Positions 60,077-64,000 of a stretch of 64,000 bases of DNA are shown here, one piece after another. This stretch comes from Takifugu bimaculatus (lineage: Eukaryota > Chordata > Actinopteri > Tetraodontiformes > Tetraodontidae). The notes beneath the pieces were generated by a model. That model was given only the letters and a program-made list of their open reading frames with translations, was not told the origin of the DNA and did no database searches. The position numbers and the translations under genes are program-made. Each line of letters begins with the position of its first letter. Positions within the stretch are counted from its first letter, which is position 1. The DNA lies in assembly GCA_004026145.2 (NCBI GenBank), contig CP034979.1, forward strand, positions 9,637,746 through 9,701,745, read 5' to 3'.

Positions 60077-60431
60077 CTGGGTTTGTAGTTGGAGATGAAC
60101 GGGTTCGTGTCTGCTGGCAACTCTCCACTGAAAGGGTTGGGGGCGCGTAGGTCGCCTGCGCTGCCCAAGCGCCCCCCATTGCTGGTCTTGCGCCCGTCCT
60201 TTTTCCCCGTCACACGTTCCAGTAGCGTGACCTTCTCCTTTTTCTCCTTCCGCTCTGCCGGGTCCCACAGCTGCCCGTGCTCCCCCTCGAATGGGTTGCG
60301 GTTGCGTGGGAGTGTGGCATACTTCTGTGGCAGGGCGTCACTGATATCAGTGAAAGGGTCACAGTGTGCCTCGTCGTCCTGGTAGCCTGGCACCTCACTC
60401 TGGGAACGCCTGTGAGGACCGCCTGAACTCG
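60077..60431 (-). CDS. rab11fip2: Rab11-FIP2 NPF-motif exon (355 nt)
   Basis: The acceptor is a good pyrimidine run, GGTTCCTCCTTCAG. The exon opens with two bases completing the codon begun upstream (GCG), then SSGGPHRRSQSE, DPFTDISDALPQKYATLPR, NPFEGEH, KEKVTLLERVTGKKDGRK, DLRAPNPFSGE and DTNPFISNYKP. Three Asn-Pro-Phe motifs are present; NPF motifs in class I FIPs bind the EH domains of EHD proteins (known for FIP2 with EHD1/EHD3). KVTLLERVTGKKD matches a signature stretch of FIP2. The donor is CCCAG|GTCACC, which is not a strong donor but leaves exactly two bases that the next exon needs. The open frame runs on past the donor for about 15 codons into intron sequence. Confidence 0.94.
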
Positions 60432-61346
60432 CTGAAGGAGGAACCAAATGCAACACGTCAGCTGACATGAGGCAAAGATTAGCATTTTACATACTACAAA
60501 TCTTGAAGTATTGTGATTGATTTGCTCAAAGATGATAATCACTGATGTAGAATTATTAGAGATTATGAGAGTATCAACATTTAACTGTGAGCAGTCTGCA
60601 TACCTACAATGGCGCCTCTCAACACCTATAGAATATCTGCATATTCATCCACAAGGACGGTAGGTGTGAAGCTCAGACGCAACATTGAGGATCAAAACGG
60701 CAGCGTGTCAAGAAAGCGCACATTGGGGATTTCTGAATCTCGGAAAATACTGAAATCGGGTCCGACTGATTTAACGGGATCAGCGCCAGATTTGGAAATG
60801 ACATCAGCGTTTCATCACATTCTTACCAGTTCTTCCGCCTTTCAGACGTTACATTAAATCGGTTTTCCATTGGGATCGCTTGGGAAAACAAAAGCTTTCA
60901 TTCCTATTATCTATTCATAAATATCCTGGAAACCTGGAAATATCCTGGGACATTACAGAGCACCTGCTACAACACAATAAGCAACAGAAACAGTTCCAAT
61001 ATGATCGGTTATGTAATTGATTATATACAGTATGTTTTACACTAAGCTTATTTATCGTTATCCTGCATATGTGTGCGTTTAAAACACATGATGGAATTCT
61101 ATGAAAAAGTAGAACCTGCTGGTTTAAATATAATGAACATATGAAAGGTGCACTGATCATCAGAAGTTCTGTGGAGCCACTGTAAGAAGATTAAACACTT
61201 CATTAACAATAACGGTACCGTGACAGATGAACCTGGTGATGATAACGTGTTTTACTAGTCATGAACTCAATACCCAGGCACTGGGCTCTAAACTGCGCTG
61301 CTTGTGAATGGAAAAACTACGAGTGCAGACGGGTTATTGAACTCAC
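60432..61346 (-). other. rab11fip2: rab11fip2 intron between the first two visible exons
   Basis: Begins with the strong donor GTGAGT and ends in a pyrimidine tract and CAG. I see no further features; short open frames on both strands have no recognisable content. Confidence 0.8.
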
Positions 61347-61744
61347 CGCTCTCTTCTATGGAGTTCATGGAATCCAGTTTGGGCCTGAAGTGAGTTCCAA
61401 TAAGGTCAGACATGGAATGGGCTGCAGACAGTTTGTGTGTCCCTGCGAGAAGAGGCCTCTTGCCCTTCGCTTCAGGCTGCGGTTGTGATTTCGGGACAGA
61501 GCTGGACTCTGAGTTGCACATGGCGGAGGGCGGCAGGATGGCTGAGGAGGTGTCCCCGGACCCGCCGTCGTGTTTCCGACCCTTCATTTTGTCCTTGAGC
61601 TTAGAAAAAGGTGAGCGGGGCTTCTCCTTCATGGAGAGGTCAAACATGCTGGCTGTCATGTTGTTCCTCATAAACTGGATGCTGACTTCGATACGACCAC
61701 GTTCTTTCCTCTTCTTTCCCGGTTTGGACTCCAAAGAATACCAA
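61347..61744 (-). CDS. rab11fip2: Rab11-FIP2 exon after the C2 domain (398 nt)
   Basis: The acceptor is a CTCTTTGCAG tract and the donor is AGCG|GTGAGT, which is strong. The exon starts with one base finishing a codon, then reads WYSLESKPGKK, RIEVSIQFMRNN, MTASMFDLSM, SPFSKLKDKMKGRK, DTSSAI and HKLSAAHSMSDL, and ends near SMNSIEES plus one base. This is the class I FIP segment straight after the C2 domain, and the order and wording match mammalian FIP2 very closely. SAAHSMSDL corresponds to the region of the serine (about 227) that MARK2 phosphorylates in mammalian FIP2, a site linked to epithelial polarity. The basic KLKDKMKGRK patch is typical of the family. There is no internal stop over 132 codons. 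The middle, around residues 60-85 of this exon, is the least conserved part and is serine/proline-rich. Confidence 0.95.
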
Positions 61745-62399
61745 CTGCAAAGAGATGTGGTTGTTTTAGATAAGCAAAGTTCTCAGTTTCTTAAATTTGG
61801 TCCCAACATCTATAATTATCCAACGTAATCTATAAAGTCACAAGATGGCAGAAGCCTGTTTGTTCGCAAATAACCCGAAAAACCCCGCTAACCTTTTAAT
61901 GAACCTTAACTAGTTATTTCAATGAAAAGGCTAATTTGAAAAGATTAATCCAAAGGCTGAACACAAATACAGGGGCTTAATCGTTTGAAGTTGGTGGGAA
62001 GTGAAAATGCAATTTATCATTCAGAGTATAAACATTATTTTTTGGAAGCCTAACATAACAAATGGCCCTCTGCTGAATAATATAGGCCATTCCAGGCTGC
62101 ATTTCGGCTAATATTTGTTTAACATCTCTGCTTTTTCAACTGGAAGTAATGGGATTTATGCTTGCACTGTGAGGGAAATAAAGTGGCATTTGCACAAATC
62201 TGCTCTTTGTTCGGAAATGCAATGACAAGCAATAAGGAAACTGCAAAGCTGTGTGATGGGGCAAACAAACGGTCCATACATGCTAATGAGAGATATTCCC
62301 GGTCAAGGAACCTGTGATTATATCCTTCAGCAAAGTGACATCATAGCACTCAATGCCTTATTTATGCCTGTGATAAAAATCTATTTTAACCACCTAGTC

Positions 62400-62780
62400 T
62401 GTAGCTCAGCAGCACACCCATGAAAGCCTTCGCCGGATCTGATTCCCAGGCTGTGCGCCATGCTCGGTCTGATCAACAGCCACAGCGTGCCGCTGCCGTG
62501 GGGGCCAGGGTGCACCTCTTGTGTGTCTCAAGGCCAAGATAAACCTGCCTGCACTTGGAGCCACAATCCTCCCACTTGGGCCTGGACCGCTGGGAAACTC
62601 CGCACAATCAGTAAGCACAGGTGTGGGATAATTATGGGCTGCCGACTCAGATATCACAACGGGTATTCCTCCCCAATATGTCAGTTCCAAAACACAGCAA
62701 ATGGGCCACGGCGAACATGGGCCCGCTGTCAATTGTTGATATTGTATTGAGGGTCCCGGTATCATAGTCAAGTATGCCTG
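62400..62780. promoter_or_regulatory. candidate intronic non-coding element
   Basis: A GC-balanced non-repetitive block in otherwise AT-rich intron. It includes GGGATAATTATGGGCTG, TCAATTGTTGATATTG and several GC-rich segments. Overlapping open frames on both strands (about 96 and 121 codons) lack any family signature and are better explained by base composition. Confidence 0.25.
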
Positions 62781-63604
62781 CAGTGTGGGATTAGCCTAAC
62801 AAGCACCCTGAGTGTATGCATTACAGAACCGCTTCTGAAAATATGCAGCTCGGAGATGCATCATTTCCACATGTCAAAACAAATGAAACCCAACCTCTCC
62901 TCACTGATGGATGGCAAGACTGAGGAGAAGGTGTCCAAATGAGTCTCCGTGTTCACATGTAGTGGAAGCTAATCAATACCGCATCAAATCTGATTATTCT
63001 GGGTTATTTTCTGTAATGGATGAGTTTTTAACTCATATATTCAACACTAGCAGGTTTATCATCATGCTGGCTTTCATTACATTCACCTATTGTATTTTCC
63101 CAGTGTGTAGGGAGGAGAACGGCCTTCTCAAAACAGTCGTTAATGAAAGAGGTGACTCAGTTACAGGCACGCCCATTTTTTGGCAAGCAGTGTCTTTTCC
63201 CTTGTCTCTACCTGAAATTTAAAGCCTTCGCTTCACCGGACATGCATTCTTTCTTTTTTGAGGAAGAATTATGCTCCTAGATTCGTCCACACCGCAACGT
63301 TTACTTCCCAAGATACATTTATTAATATAATTGTACAGGAGTGACTTCCAGAACATGTTTAACCAGCTGCACCAGTTCCAATTAGGCCAACTGGTGCTCA
63401 GCATGTCAGAGTTTAAGCTAAAAATAATCTCTGCACAATGTAGGGCAATTCATTGCTAAGCCCCAAACAATAGTGTCCATAAAATGGGACATTTTGCCAA
63501 ATATCTCAAAAAGACACCAATGCATTATCACACTCGCTTTTGATTGAAATCACAGGAGAACAATTCTGTTCTGTTTCTGGCTGCTTTTTTTTTTCTTGTG
63601 TGGC

Positions 63605-63870
63605 TGCAGCTCAGTCTCTAGGGGACTGGGTTGAAGCGGTTCAAGCCTCGGATAAAATATAGAAGGTGTTCTGGTCATAGACAAGCGGTGACGGCACACC
63701 TTCAGAAGACTGCCGAGGTACCCTGGAGCACTAAACCCCCCAAATGCTCACACAGTGCCCTTGGAGGAGATGGCAACTTATTCAGGGGTGGACCTGCCTT
63801 TGCCTATATGCAGCTGGGATAGGCCCCAGCACCCTCCACGTGACGCCAAAAGAGATATAGCGGTAAATCA
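63605..63870 (+). mobile_element. tRNA-derived SINE, copy 2
   Basis: An RNA polymerase III type B box, GGTTCAAGCC at 63638-63647, follows an A-box-like GACTGGGTTGAAG. Further on come GAGGTACCCTGGAGCACTAA, CCCCAAATGCTCACAC and the characteristic tail AGCTGGGATAGGCCCCAGCA then GAGATATAGCGGTAAAT. The same modules in the same order occur at 26.3 kb, and the tail wording is that of common fish SINE/LINE 3' ends. It lies in the presumed rab11fip2 upstream intron, antisense to the gene. Confidence 0.75.
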
Positions 63871-64000
63871 AAATCATCTATAAGACACACACAGAGCAAA
63901 TACGGGATAATTTCTTTGTTCAGTTCTGGAAATAGACTTTAGACTTCCTCTCAGACACTGACTCCTCTTTAGTAACTACATGTACACAAACCATGAGTGT

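Larger units (their letters stand above)
53732..64000 (-). other. rab11fip2: rab11fip2 locus, partial (3' part of gene)
   Basis: Transcription unit read right to left, with coding exons 61744-61347, 60431-60077, 58958-58886 and 56986-56774. Introns are 61346-60432, 60076-58959 and 58885-56987, all with GT/AG ends. Phases fit at every junction: one base plus two, then two plus one, then zero. The joined product is about 345 residues and corresponds to human FIP2 from about residue 118 to the end. Rab11-FIP2 is a class I FIP that couples Rab11 GTPases, and through other partners myosin Vb and EHD proteins, to recycling-endosome transport. The first exons, encoding the phospholipid-binding C2 domain, were searched for between 61,745 and 64,000 and not found, so the gene is cut by the window edge. 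The left limit is an assumed polyadenylation site. FIP2 rather than FIP1 or FIP5 is chosen from the segments HSMSDL and LPQKYATLPR, recalled as FIP2-specific. Confidence 0.93.
61745..64000 (-). other. rab11fip2: rab11fip2 upstream intron, partial
   Basis: Sequence upstream of the exon at 61744. The C2-domain exons expected next were looked for on the minus strand and not found, so this is taken as one intron running out of the window. It contains an enhancer-like stretch at 62,400-62,780 and a SINE at 63,605-63,870. Confidence 0.65.

Noticed and set aside
62406..62771. Overlapping 121- and 96-codon frames as a novel gene
   Set aside because: Frames on both strands with proline/tryptophan-rich random composition; no splice-consistent extension or family match.
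61745..64000. C2-domain exons of rab11fip2
   Set aside because: Searched on the minus strand for the FIP C2 wording and a donor leaving two bases; nothing acceptable found, so they are taken to lie outside the window.

Overview
This is a vertebrate nuclear sequence, almost certainly from a ray-finned (teleost) fish. The evidence is spliced coding exons with GT/AG borders, abundant CA/GT microsatellites, L2/Rex1-type LINE and tRNA-derived SINE remnants of the kind common in fish, and no bacterial-style gene packing. Only one gene is supported with confidence. It is rab11fip2 (Rab11 family-interacting protein 2, a class I Rab11-FIP), on the minus strand at the right end.

Right end (about 53.7-64 kb): four rab11fip2 exons are visible. 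In transcription order they are 61744-61347, 60431-60077, 58958-58886 and 56986-56774 (with the TAG stop). All exon phases are compatible. Together they encode about 345 residues: the region just after the C2 domain, the phosphoserine/NPF-motif middle, a small lysine-rich exon, and the C-terminal Rab11-binding coiled coil. The exons for the N-terminal C2 domain are not in the window and presumably lie to the right of 64,000. The 3' UTR runs left from 56,773, perhaps as far as an AATAAA near 53,737. Intronic sequence holds CA repeats, a SINE and two stretches that look like regulatory elements.

Left and centre (1 to about 53.7 kb): a gene desert. No open reading frame there looks like a host gene. 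It holds (i) simple repeats, notably a 418-bp ATCC array at 8.8-9.2 kb, a 110-bp CA tract at 10.1 kb, a degenerate ~20-bp minisatellite at 27.9-28.3 kb and a GT tract at 41.9 kb; (ii) decayed mobile elements: an L2/Rex1-like LINE 3' fragment at 45.7-46.9 kb, a SINE at 26.3 kb (second copy in the rab11fip2 intron at 63.6 kb), two copies of a short element with CCTCCGCC-type ends, and retroposon tails; and (iii) many short stretches dense in homeodomain-type sites (TAATTA, TTAATTAA), octamers and similar motifs that read like conserved non-coding enhancers.

Context (established knowledge plus inference): in human, RAB11FIP2 lies next to a large gene desert separating it from the developmental gene EMX2, with the RAB11FIP2 3' end facing EMX2. 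The orientation here is the same, so the 53-kb desert is plausibly part of the emx2 regulatory landscape. emx2 itself is not in the window, and conservation could not be tested. I found no convincing novel coding system. The items most worth checking are the enhancer-like stretches, two CpG-dense patches (one with a perfect NRF1-type palindrome in the rab11fip2 3' UTR), an RFX X-box, and the small phase-locked rab11fip2 exon.
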